From assembly GCA_011033025.1 (NCBI GenBank), contig WFMF01000370.1:1-64000 (forward strand): a stretch of DNA of 64,000 nucleotides, read 5' to 3'. A program made the position numbers and the translations under genes. Position 1 is the stretch's first letter. Every line of letters begins with the position of its first letter. The notes under the pieces are model-generated. The model was not told the DNA's origin. It searched no databases and saw only the letters and a list, made by a program, of their open reading frames with translations. Positions 55,501 through 64,000 of this stretch are shown piece after piece. This stretch comes from Beroe forskalii. Taxonomy: Eukaryota > Ctenophora > Nuda > Beroida > Beroidae.

Positions 55501-55540
55501 TATCAATTTTATTCAATAGCCCGCATGCATTAGTGTACAA
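52505..55540 (-). CDS. LINE ORF2: AP endonuclease + reverse transcriptase
   Basis: The 1011-codon frame encodes the enzyme that nicks the target and copies the LINE RNA. Endonuclease landmarks: N-A-C-G near residue 4, CINETHF near 30, LLGDFNLPDVSW near 144 and KSDHVCVKIEL near 231. Reverse transcriptase landmarks: YFDFSKAFDTVPH near 600, SGVPQGSVLGPLLF near 655 and the catalytic FADDLK near 685. The C-terminal region has ARNVILRDRKTMIAIYKSLI and PHIEYCVQLWNP, typical of CR1/jockey-group proteins. The frame is open above the first codon counted here (TTG) and overlaps the ORF1 end; the nearest ATG lies about 19 codons further in. So translation probably uses reinitiation or frameshifting. Confidence 0.92.
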   Translation of the reverse strand: MYTNACGLLNKIDKLKHFLMENEIDIICINETHFNKDILDAEIEIEGYCFVRNDRNFNIDSNVVDIYSEGGGAIIYYKDNLNVELVKAFKDAPDSLAIDVQLQSSRICIACIYRSMSLNNRQNEAILSSIENICDDSNFSEVLLLGDFNLPDVSWATGSVNSNKDSKNKILLNQSKYLDTFSVKGLSWYFTNEITRRRLVNGVLQESLLDQVLTTNDAILHSVDILPKLGKSDHVCVKIELAVSLEKITDKIAHKQVWGKVLPSDLTNFSHDNINWEYSSNDLCVEKMWNELHDKLQSFNAVVPTVAVHSNGRPVKLPWGTSTLKRLRIKKDKAWSDFDSDPTIAKFNYAISREELYDQENIKLKVKYERKITANLKLNCKSFYSYLRNNREAKTCIRNLDNGDGSRSTNPKESAEILANAFSSVFVQEPQGPLPEFRPDDKVFTSINDLVITSVAVKDELAKLNIFKSYGPDRIHPKLLKSLSDDDSFVNAVTKLFVKCTDSGTLPKIWKTASVTALFKKGSKSDPLNYRPVSLTCIICKVYEQLVRQHIVEFIESKISVHQHGFVKSKSCLSNLLESFDNILNILQGGDPVDVLYFDFSKAFDTVPHFRLLSKMEALGINGKTLNIIRDFLSERTMYVNVEGEQSEIKTVLSGVPQGSVLGPLLFILFINDLPDNIKSSIKIFADDLKLIGNVNDYDTIQEDIERLEKWENLWLLKFNPKKCKVLHVNINDNPKHSYTVDGVELSMCDNDQEKDLGVIMSSSMLWSDQINSSISKANKMICWIARNVILRDRKTMIAIYKSLIRPHIEYCVQLWNPVAEHGSWNLILALESVQRRFTRLIDEIGTLPYSQRLDILNLTTLAERRNRGDLIETFKALNGESCIGSMYNVSRSGLKLVSDMRVSKGSVKVQNLSKHFLTNRVINFWNKLPNEVKLSNSVNDFKVNLEEFKLKNKDSIGSGNFWEVSSEVLSKIEGPSYLDNKVRHNKFLMENPFVARKKFINLFSTGIYTG

Positions 55541-55545
55541 AATAT

Positions 55546-56883
55546 TTAGTCCCGTCCCCTGTTTTCCCGACTCTTCCTCAGCCTCTCCCTTCTCTGTTGG
55601 CGTATTAGAAAATTCGCTTTCCTATCAGCCTCACATAGATCAGGATTAACCCAGTAACCCCCTTCTGTTTTGTACCCCCTTCCATCGTTAGTCCAGTACT
55701 CCACATCCTCTCTACTCTTCATCTCTATTATCAAGGGTCTACAGTAGTCTGTTTTGGAGGCGTCCAGTCTACCTGCTCTGTAACACCTCTTTACAATATC
55801 CCGTTCCATGCCCAACTCTTTAAAGCAGAACTCAGTGTCCTCCTCACGTCGTTTCGCGCTGCTAACGGACTCCCCTTTTAGCTCCGGCACCTTCATTACC
55901 ACCACGCACAGCTTCTTCTGCTCCCGTACCAGTTTATCACAGTCCATCTTTTGTGTGACAGCTTCAGCGACCGCTTTTGTAGTGTTCTTCATCGACACTT
56001 TCTCAATTACTTTTTGTTGAGATTGCTGTGTGATCTCTGAGTATTTTTTCACAGCATTCTCAACAACATCCTTGGGGCAGTGTGCCACGTTCATGTTGGT
56101 GAGAGCAGCTTTCACTGCATCCTGTACAGTTGACTTGATTGCAGGCTGCAATGTAGCCAGTTCCTCCTTCACAAGTGTTCTCATCGAGTTGTCCGTTCCA
56201 CCTCTCTTCCCCTGCAGTTTGGAGTAACTCCCATGTTTTGCGTAAAAACAATCCGGGCACGACCAGTCCTGCAACGACTTCACCATGTCTTCAGTGAGCC
56301 CAGCTAACCCAACGCAAGGCAAGTGCCACCATCTGGGACAATGATCACATCCAATCCACCCTGCGTCTATAATCTGATTGCAGGGACACTTGTCCGTCGC
56401 CTTCTTAGTGACGCCCTTACTCACATCTTTAGGGGGCCGACCCCGCCCTCTCTTCTCCGCTGTAACGTCACTGCAGACCGGCTGATCGGGAACTATCTTC
56501 TTCTTGTTCTTCTTCCTACTCTTCTTCAAGGTAACGACCTGCCACTCACCATCTGACACTGGAGTCTCATTCCCCGAACCGTTGTCCTCTGATTCAGTAA
56601 CCGGCACATCCGGTTCCCCATCATCAGCACGAGAACAATTCAACAAGGCACTTCGTAGCTCTTCTTCTTCATCACCATCAGGTGGGCAGTGTAATAAAGA
56701 ACGTCGAAGCTGATGTATTGAGTCAAAACTCACGCTAGATGTATCACTCATTTGATCCTCGTCATCTTTCCCCTCATTCACCTCATCTTTCACATTGTCA
56801 TTGCATGCCTTGACATCCTGTAAATAGAAACTAACCGAGGTCCCCTCCTTCTTATCTCTTAGGCCGTCTTCCTGAGACATCAT
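55546..56883 (-). CDS. LINE ORF1: PHD-finger nucleic-acid-binding protein
   Basis: A 445-aa protein from ATG 56883 to the stop at 55546. The N-terminal third is acidic (DGDEEEELRSALL). A basic stretch with an AT-hook-like KRGRGRPPKDV comes next, followed by a PHD finger near residues 165-210 (CPCNQIIDAGWIGCDHC, WWHLPCVGL, WSCPDC). The C-terminal part is helical and charged and may correspond to the RRM-like/trimerising region of other LINE ORF1 proteins. PHD-bearing ORF1 proteins are known from CR1-clade elements. Confidence 0.88.
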   Translation of the reverse strand: MMSQEDGLRDKKEGTSVSFYLQDVKACNDNVKDEVNEGKDDEDQMSDTSSVSFDSIHQLRRSLLHCPPDGDEEEELRSALLNCSRADDGEPDVPVTESEDNGSGNETPVSDGEWQVVTLKKSRKKNKKKIVPDQPVCSDVTAEKRGRGRPPKDVSKGVTKKATDKCPCNQIIDAGWIGCDHCPRWWHLPCVGLAGLTEDMVKSLQDWSCPDCFYAKHGSYSKLQGKRGGTDNSMRTLVKEELATLQPAIKSTVQDAVKAALTNMNVAHCPKDVVENAVKKYSEITQQSQQKVIEKVSMKNTTKAVAEAVTQKMDCDKLVREQKKLCVVVMKVPELKGESVSSAKRREEDTEFCFKELGMERDIVKRCYRAGRLDASKTDYCRPLIIEMKSREDVEYWTNDGRGYKTEGGYWVNPDLCEADRKANFLIRQQRRERLRKSRENRGRD

Positions 56884-56953
56884 TGATATTTCACAACAAT
56901 GTCAGCAGTCGGAGCGGTTACTAAAATTCAAACTCAGGTTCCTCAGTTAGTTA

Positions 56954-58421
56954 CAACTATCAGCTTTGCCCAATACTTAACCCCTAATTTAAATGAGTGT
57001 TCCCTTTACTCCCTCTGTCCAATTTGTCCGTATTTAATATAATAGTTAACTCTCTTTTTCAAATTCCGGACAAAACAGACAGTGGCAACCCCGCCCCACC
57101 CCTATCTGATTTGACAGACAAAGCTGTTTTACAAACTATAGTTTGATTTATTGTGCATTCTCGACATTTTGATCCTAACCTCGAGAACACATCTGCAGCT
57201 GAAACTCCCTCCATTTCCTCAACTTCGTCCTCGGACACTGGCTAGTTCTTCGCTCTCCTGTGGCAGTCAGGCAAATATTATAGTTATACATATCTCTTAA
57301 TACTATTTCAGGAATTCAGGAAGGAATTAATTTAAAACAAATTTGGATTTGCTCCAATTCGTAAGAGAATAATCAATATTTGCTATAATTTGAATTTTTG
57401 CTCAAGTTCACAATAAAGTTTTCACCTTATTTGCAAATTAAATGACATATTATAAATGAGTTTAATTTCACCTGAGCATTACTCATATCATTGGTTCTTA
57501 CATCTTAATCTCAGAATTATTATTAAATGTTGCATTACAGTACTATTTGGAGGCCCTTCCATAAATACTTCATTTCAAAACTTTCAGTTGATTAGTGTGT
57601 GGGTTTGATATTATTTTTGAGAATTGTGTTTCACTGCATTAGTGATCCATCACTTCAAGTTTAAACATAAACTAATATTGCCTAAAAACTCACTGTTTTC
57701 AGCTAAGAGATTTTCTATGTAGGGCTTGAACTGTCAGGAATTGATTCTTCCTACTGAATCAATCAGATCTTCTAGCTTCATGTATCCCTCTGAGGTTGTT
57801 TTTGAATTATGAGGGGGGATTTTGAATCATTTGTGTAAACTAGCTAGGTTCATATTGTAGGGGTCAGTAGCGGGTCATTGGTATACTTTCATACGACCAA
57901 AATATTAAAGAGCTGACAACCATGAACCAGACGTAGGGTAAATGTGGAGGAAAATACCTCAAAATGAAGCAAAATTAATTCTTTGATTGATGAGCCCTTT
58001 TAATAATGATAATGCTTTAGTAAACATTTATTGATTTTCACAGAATTCTTCATCAAATTTTGATTGGATTTCAATTATCACAATCAACATTTAGTCTTAT
58101 AAGATGGTTTGAAAAGCAATGAAATGCCAGTTGATAATTATTTACCCATTTAGTCTGATACATACATACCCTGAATATGGAGGGTTTGTTCTGGAACCTC
58201 CTCTGACTCTACAAGGCATTTTGTATCCGTGAAACTGGTGTTAGCAGAGAGGTCCACTGGAGTAGATCTTGACATGAATTTCATAGGTATTTACTGATTG
58301 CCCTCTTTTTAGGGTTGTGAACAGCTTCCATGCCATGCTATTTTCTGGGAATAAGTGGGTTAGTTGCTTGGCAGTGCAGAAAAGTGAGTAGAACTTTTTT
58401 ACTTATTTTGTCAGGGTGAAT
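56954..58421. other. Intergenic, no gene recognised
   Basis: AT-rich sequence between the LINE and the transposon remnant. I found no exon with good borders or family similarity. Confidence 0.45.
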
Positions 58422-58715
58422 GACTTGAAGGTCGGCATGGAAAACTGTCACCAGGAATCGATTCAGTGCCATCAAAAACCATATCCTAGCTACACCCTAC
58501 CAATTACCATAGTCGGGCTTAAATTAAATTTAAGGCAATTTGGGGCAGTCCAAAAGAGGGCGTGGCCCATGAAAAACGTCCTCAAGGTAATTGAGCTTGA
58601 GACCTTACACTAACAGTACATGTTTTAGTTCATTAGACCTAAAACTAATTCTTAGTGAAGGTTTCATGCTTGTATCAAGTTATGCAAAATTTCTATTTAA
58701 TATCACTTCTGTATT
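58422..58715. mobile_element. End fragment of the 3.3-kb long-TIR transposon family
   Basis: It shares with 19905-20204 'cgattcagtgccatcaaaaa', 'gtcgggcttaaattaaattt', 'gggcgtggcccat' and 'gtgaaggtttcatgcttgta'. It is diverged and its terminus is decayed. Confidence 0.75.
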
Positions 58716-59470
58716 AGTATTACTGCTCAAGATCCAGTGACAAACACATATCAAGACAAGAAGAAAGAAGACAGTTTTTAAAAATTCTAACAGATGATTT
58801 ACACTACAGCTTAAATTAATTGAGATAACACATCATCATATAACAATAATTCAGATATTAATTATGAATACGCCCCTAAACATAAATACGCAATAAAATT
58901 AGTCTCTCCAAACTGCGGTTATAAGCTCAGAATATACAGTCAATTTAACTTATCATTGAACACAACTACAGTTTGTAACAAATACAACCAATCAAAAAAA
59001 TCATAGATATACAAATACATGCTTCAATATGCTGCGCTTTGTAAGCATATGTACAATTAAGCCAAAATAGAAATATAGGTTCTCGTCCTACCGAATTGTG
59101 ATAAATATCTTTTTCCTCTCCCTTTTTTCTATATCATAGGATTAGGTATTAAGTATTATTTCGGAGAAGCAATTAACATCATATGAAAATTCAAAATAGT
59201 AGAAAAAACTAACGAATCATTTGTGCAGGGTATTGCTTTATTGAAAATACACATGAAAGTTACCGAAAAAGGCTTTAACTTAAAGTAGTATACAATATAT
59301 TCAAAACAGTTTCGTTCAGGATTGAAACTGTCAAAATATGTCAGTACTTGATTTACAGTAGATAAACAATTTAAGTTTATCATTTTAATGAACTCATATT
59401 TATTTTGAGGGCCCTTCTGAACAATCCATAACATCTTAAATAAACGAATAAGGTCCAAGGAATTAATTTA
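58716..59470. other. 3' flank of the second HECT gene
   Basis: AT-rich. The minus-strand AATAAA at 59237-59242, about 230 bp past the stop, is the likely poly(A) signal. Nothing else is recognised. Confidence 0.5.
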
Positions 59471-62400
59471 TCAAGAAAACACAAATCCTTTGGAGCCGTA
59501 CCTTACAGCAATCAGAATGTTCTTCTTCATTATATCACGTGAGGAGTAGGGTGGGAGTTTCAAGAGGTTGAAGCATGTTGAGGCAGTGGGCAGGACATCT
59601 TCATCTCCAAATCTCTCAGCAATGTGAAACCTGTGAAATGGTAATTATATTGATACAATAGAAAGAGTAAATACTGGTGTCATTATACCCTGACGCCAGT
59701 TCTATCGGAAATCAGTCTACCCTGCCACCAGTATGCATTGACACCAGTTTACCCTGAAACCGGTCTAATCTGACACCATTCTACCCTGACACCAGTCTAC
59801 TCTGACACAAGTCTACTCTGACACCAGTCTAGTCTGACACAAGTCTACTCTGAAACCAGTCCACTCTGAGTCTGACATCAGTTTATCCTGACACCAGTCT
59901 ACATTGACACCATTCTTCTCTGTCACCAGTTTACTCTGAGTCGGACATCAGTTTACATGGACACCAGTCTACATTGACACCATTCTACTCTGACACCAGT
60001 CCACTCTGACACCATTCTACCCTGACACCAGTCTACTCTGACACCATTCTACTCTGACACCATTCTACTCTGTCACCAGTCTACTCTGAGTCTGACATCA
60101 GTTTACATAGACACCAGTCTACACTGACATCAATCCATTCTGACACCATTCTAATCTGACACAAGTCTACTCTGACACAAGTCTACTCTGACACCAGTCT
60201 ACTCAGACACCAGTCTAATCAGACGCCAGTCTACTCTGAGTCTGACACCAGTTTACATAGACACCAGTCTACACTGACATCAATCCATTCTGACACCATT
60301 CTAATCTGACACAAGTCTACTCTGACACAAGTCTACCCTGACACCATTCTACTCTGACACCATTCTACTCTGACACAAGTCTACTCTGACACCATTCTAC
60401 TCTGGACTCAGTCTACTCTGACACCAGTCTACTCTGACACCAGTTAATCCTGACACCTGAATATTCTAACACTTCTCAGTAAAACTACGTACTTGCCGCC
60501 TGGTAGCTGAGAAAAGCCCCCTGGAGGGAGACAGGACAGCCCGGTTGCAAAGTGAAGCAATGACAGCCTGTCTTCCTTACTGAAACTCTGTACACACGAC
60601 CAGAAGTCAGTCTTCGTCTCCTGTAAGCAAAGGGAAATTTAAAGGATAAATCTTTGAAATTCCTGGGAAATGCCGAAATGGGCATCATCTTATCATGTAA
60701 ATTCCAGAGAAATGGGCATAATCTTATCTTAAATCTTTGAAATTGTGTCAGTGCAATTCCCGCCCAGTCTCACATGCAGACAGAATTACCTCTTATAATT
60801 ACATCTAGTTTTTACTCGCCTGTTTGATGCCCCAAGCACGATCTGTCTAAGAGAATTTACCTGTTTGATGTCCCGGTAAGTGGTGTGTTTCATCCAGTCC
60901 TGCAGGTCGATGTCCGTCTCCCCTCCCACGATGATGGACAGCTCCTTGGCGGATATCACCTTGCACAGGGAGGCAGGGAAGAGGCTGGTGAAACCCCGCT
61001 TCATCGCACACAGCTCCGACTTGGCAAACTCGTACAGACACCTCCGAGCTCGGAGGGTGATGTAGCTGAGTGGGGGAGGAGGTTTTATATAGAAAGTGTT
61101 ATACAGAAAGTCTACACCTTTAAAAGTGACATCTCCATCAAAGGGGAAGGGGGCATATGTAACGGGGTGGGTTAGAGTAATATCTAGTTCTGCATTAGAT
61201 AGCCAACGGAAATGCATGAAACTGGTACCTTATTTTCTATTTTGGCAATGAGAGCAATAAGATATTATGATAGCCCAGATAGGTTTTACCAACGAACGAT
61301 ATAAATAGTTCAGCGCACTCTTAAAGCCACGCAATGAGCGTTACTCACCCCTTCTTGTCCGTAGCGAGCATCTCGTCACCCTGGAGACCTCCCTCCTTGA
61401 GGGGCACCTCCCTCACCTCACCCGTGAAGGGGTCGGGGATGTCCATGTAGAACTGTATCTCCAGCCCAGAGAAGTCCTGGGATTTCCAGGGTTATAAATG
61501 AAGAAGGTGAAGTTTGAACACAAATACCATGAAATTGATTAACTTAATTTAGTACCAAATATGTGCCCTGAAATGGATGCAACATGGCTCAACTTGGCAG
61601 CTTTTCCTATAACCAATACCATTTGATGTGTACGGAAAAAAGCGGTCTTGGTAAAACGTTGTGATACCCTTTCTCGTTCGAGAGATACACAGAATGTTAT
61701 TAACATCGTTCAGCCTCTGGTGGGTTGCACCCTACCTCGTCGGAAAGAGAGGAGAGGGAGTTGAAGAGCTCCTTGTCTGCGTTCTCCAAGTCCCTGACCA
61801 CGTTCTTAGGACCCCCCAGCAGGAAGTTGCTGATGTACTCCAACAGAGGCAGCCCCAAAACCAGACCGTTCAGAACTGAACGGGCTACGAACTGCCCGAG
61901 GACCTCATAGCTGGGAATGAGGTGTAATAGTGTCTCGCGTTTAAACAAATCTCATGGACCAATTACTAGTAATACTACTACTCTGAAATGAGTACTGGAG
62001 GAATGCTTTTCATTCCAGAATGTTGAATGGTTTAAATGGAATCTGGAGTTACGAATACTACTCGTTAGCTTTTGACTGACCTCAATCTGAATTTCCTCAA
62101 CTTCAGAGCGTCATTGCCGTAAAGGAGCATGAGATTAGTGAACTTCACGTAACCCTCGCTAGTGTGGTCGAATAGCTTCGCTTCCAGGGCCTTCTCACTT
62201 ATCATGGAGTACATCTCCTTTGTTGGCCCTATGGAGGATCGAAGAGATGATTGCGATGAGCTCAAAACTATCTCTTAGATGTCATGCATTATAATATCTC
62301 ATTATATATGAACATTATATTTTATAATCAATCTAGAATTTATTAATCGGTCTAGAATTTATCAATACTGAATATCCTAATATCGATCCATATTTCTGGG

Positions 62401-63729
62401 AATTGTCGGAATAACCAACCTGGCCCACATCCCGCTTCATTCCTGAAGGCAGCACCCACTATCGTACACCCGTCCATCAGCCCCTTCTGTGCGACTAGGT
62501 CCTCCAATAGGGAGTCTCTACCCACAGTAACATGGCTCCGACGATGGTAGGTCTTAGAGAAGTACTGCCGGATGTACCTCATCTTCGTGCCTGAAAGGGT
62601 GCTGTGAAGTTTCTTGAGAACTTCCTCAAGATGTTAGATCAGTTATTCAATATTGTTACTTTTATTGGTCAGGAATATCTGACGTGTCGAAGTTTAGTAA
62701 TCATTGCATTAAAACTCTAAAAAATCGAATAAACTAACTCAGCGACAGAAGGCCCGGACTCTTCATGAGCTCCATGATGATCTGATCATCGAGCGAATGG
62801 TATCCGGTGCAGGTGTCGATGAGCCGGTTCAGCTGGTCTCTGTACTCATCGTTCTCTGCCACATGTCGCACCAGCTCTACGATCATGGTGTAGGTCTTGT
62901 CTTGCAGGTCCTTCTCCTTCTTCTTATACCTGGCAGTGAGGGGTAGTAAAACCTGGTGAAACAGCTCATGACCCATTCGTCATTCAGTGAGGGGTGGTAA
63001 GACCTGGTGAAACACCTCATGACACATTCGTCATTCAGGGAGGGGTGGTAAGACCTGGTGAAACACCTCATGACTCATTCGTCATTCAGTGAGAGGGGTG
63101 GTAAGACCTGGTGAAACACCTCATGACTAATTCGTAATTCAGTGAGGGGTGGTAAGACCTGGTGAAACACCTCATGACTCATTCGTCATTCAGTGAGGGG
63201 TGATGAGACCTGGTGAAACACCTCATGACTCATTCGTCATTCAGGGAAGGGGTGGTGAGACCTGGTGAAACACCTCATGACTCATTCGTCATTCAGTGAG
63301 AGTTGTACTCATTCGTCATTCAAAGGGGTGGTGAGACCTGGTGAAACACCTCATGACTCATTCGTCATTCAAAATAGGTGGTAAGATACTTATAACACCT
63401 CATGACTCATTCGTCATTCAGGGAGGGGGTGGTAAGACCTGGTGTAACACCTCATGACTCATTCGTCATTCAGGGAAGGGATGGTGAGACCTGGTGAAAC
63501 ACCTCATGACATATTCTTCATTCAATGAGAATTGAAATTCTGAGGCTATAATTATATTCAAAATTACTTGGACTGTGATACTCAGAAGCTCAAATCAAAC
63601 CTCTTGTTTCTGAGATGATGTATTGTGTTGAGGAGGGCGGAAGATTCGAAGAGCTTCTGACGCAGGAACAAGTCAACAGTCTGCCAATGGTCCTGATACA
63701 CAGCATACATGATCGGCGACCAGCCTACC
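59471..63729 (-). CDS. HECT E3 ubiquitin ligase with ankyrin-like upstream exon (5' end outside window)
   Basis: Minus-strand exons 63729-63601, 62929-62739, 62590-62420, 62228-62081, 61910-61736, 61476-61349, 61065-60861, 60620-60493 and 59630-59471 all have AG/GT borders and continuous phase (1435 nt, about 477 aa plus TGA). The first exon reads GWSPIMYAVYQDHWQTVDLF, an ankyrin-repeat pattern. The HECT domain starts near KTYHRRSHVTVGRDSLLED and includes YEVLGQFVARSVLNGLVLG, MKRGFTSLFPASLCKVISAK, LLHFATGLSCLPPGGFSQL and the catalytic Cys in LPTASTCFNLLKLPPYSS. The protein ends SKGFVFS. It would transfer ubiquitin from E2 to substrates bound by the N-terminal part. It is clearly distinct from the NEDD4-like gene. 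Ankyrin-HECT proteins include HACE1 and HECTD1, but I cannot assign an orthologue. Upstream exons lie beyond 64000. Confidence 0.88.
59690..60465. repeat. Intronic minisatellite, 'ctgacaccagtctact' unit
   Basis: About 45 imperfect ~16-bp units (ctctgacaccattcta, ctctgacacaagtcta) fill the last intron of the second HECT gene. A longer block of about 115 bp starting 'gagtctgacaccagttta' recurs, showing higher-order amplification. Confidence 0.9.
62930..63530. repeat. Intronic minisatellite of ~55 bp abutting a splice acceptor
   Basis: About 11 units contain 'gtggtaagacctggtgaaac', 'acctcatgactcattcgtca' and 'ttcagtgagg'. The first unit begins within the acceptor sequence of exon 62929-62739 (cctcactgccag). 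Units differ by short indels. Confidence 0.9.
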
Positions 63730-64000
63730 CTGAAATGAAGTGCGATATAGCCATGGAAAACGAATTTACAATAATTTACTGCTGCCGAATGCTACTAATT
63801 ACGTGAATACATTTAGAGAGATTTTTTAATGATTTTCAATTTCTTCGTTCTACTACATCTTCAGGTCTATATATACAATTATTATATTTACGGACCCGAA
63901 AATGTCGTAGAACGACGAAATTGATTGTCAGTAAACTATTAAAGAACCTCATCGTTTCCATTTCACTTGAACCATTGATTCAAGAGAAAAAAAATTATTA
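63730..64000. other. Intron of the second HECT gene, window edge
   Basis: AT-rich, with no further exon visible. Confidence 0.5.

Larger units (their letters stand above)
52436..56953 (-). mobile_element. CR1-clade LINE, full length, both ORFs open (copy 1)
   Basis: A 4.5-kb minus-strand element with a 70-bp 5' leader, ORF1, a 5-bp gap, ORF2 and a 69-bp 3' end finishing TTTTAGATGATT. Both borders are confirmed by copy 2. There are no internal stops in either long frame, so it may be recently active. A 19-bp near-identical sequence (tgcccaatactgaacccct) lies 22 bp outside the 3' end and 13 bp outside the 5' end. Confidence 0.93.

Overview
The window is metazoan nuclear DNA of low to moderate GC. 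Genes have many short exons with GT-AG introns, and most of the sequence is transposon or satellite. Two HECT ubiquitin ligases, an LDLa-bearing rhodopsin-type GPCR, a CR1-clade LINE with a PHD-finger ORF1, Penelope-like retroelements and Helitrons together suggest a marine invertebrate. I cannot name the phylum from the sequence.

Host genes. (1) A NEDD4-family HECT ligase lies on the minus strand. Eleven phase-consistent exons between 7381 and 1706 encode the last WW domain and a complete HECT domain. Another WW exon at 31595-31722 joins them in phase across a 24-kb intron. Exons at 34571-35300 resemble a PLAT-like beta-sandwich and are phase-compatible with this gene, but linkage is unproven. 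(2) An intronless LDLa-7TM receptor (9187-11394, plus) is nested in the 24-kb intron on the opposite strand. (3) A second HECT ligase with an ankyrin-like exon (63729-59471, minus) runs off the right edge. Nine exons agree in phase.

Transposon nest. A Helitron array reads 3' to 5' along the plus strand from 12207 to 31427. Its first unit is split by a CR1-type LINE (12360-27985). That LINE is itself cut into pieces by a TA-target MITE, a Helitron with textbook ends, a hAT-like element, a 3.3-kb long-TIR element and a 5.4-kb insertion. The 5.4-kb insertion holds two inverted copies of a CCCATATCC-ended element with perfect 8-bp target duplications. A near-identical uninterrupted LINE with both ORFs open sits at 52436-56953, so every break in the older copy can be read by comparison.

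Right half. Further elements are a palindromic transposon interrupted by a hAT-like insertion whose empty site is preserved in the opposite arm (35502-36653), a 33-bp minisatellite of about 70 copies (42043-44355), a TA-target MITE beside a Penelope fragment (44783-46167), and a 3.3-kb foldback element filled with TTCATCTC-type repeats (48156-51415). Minisatellites also fill introns of both HECT genes. Nothing here is prokaryotic, and I saw no CRISPR array, operon, LTR element or provirus.
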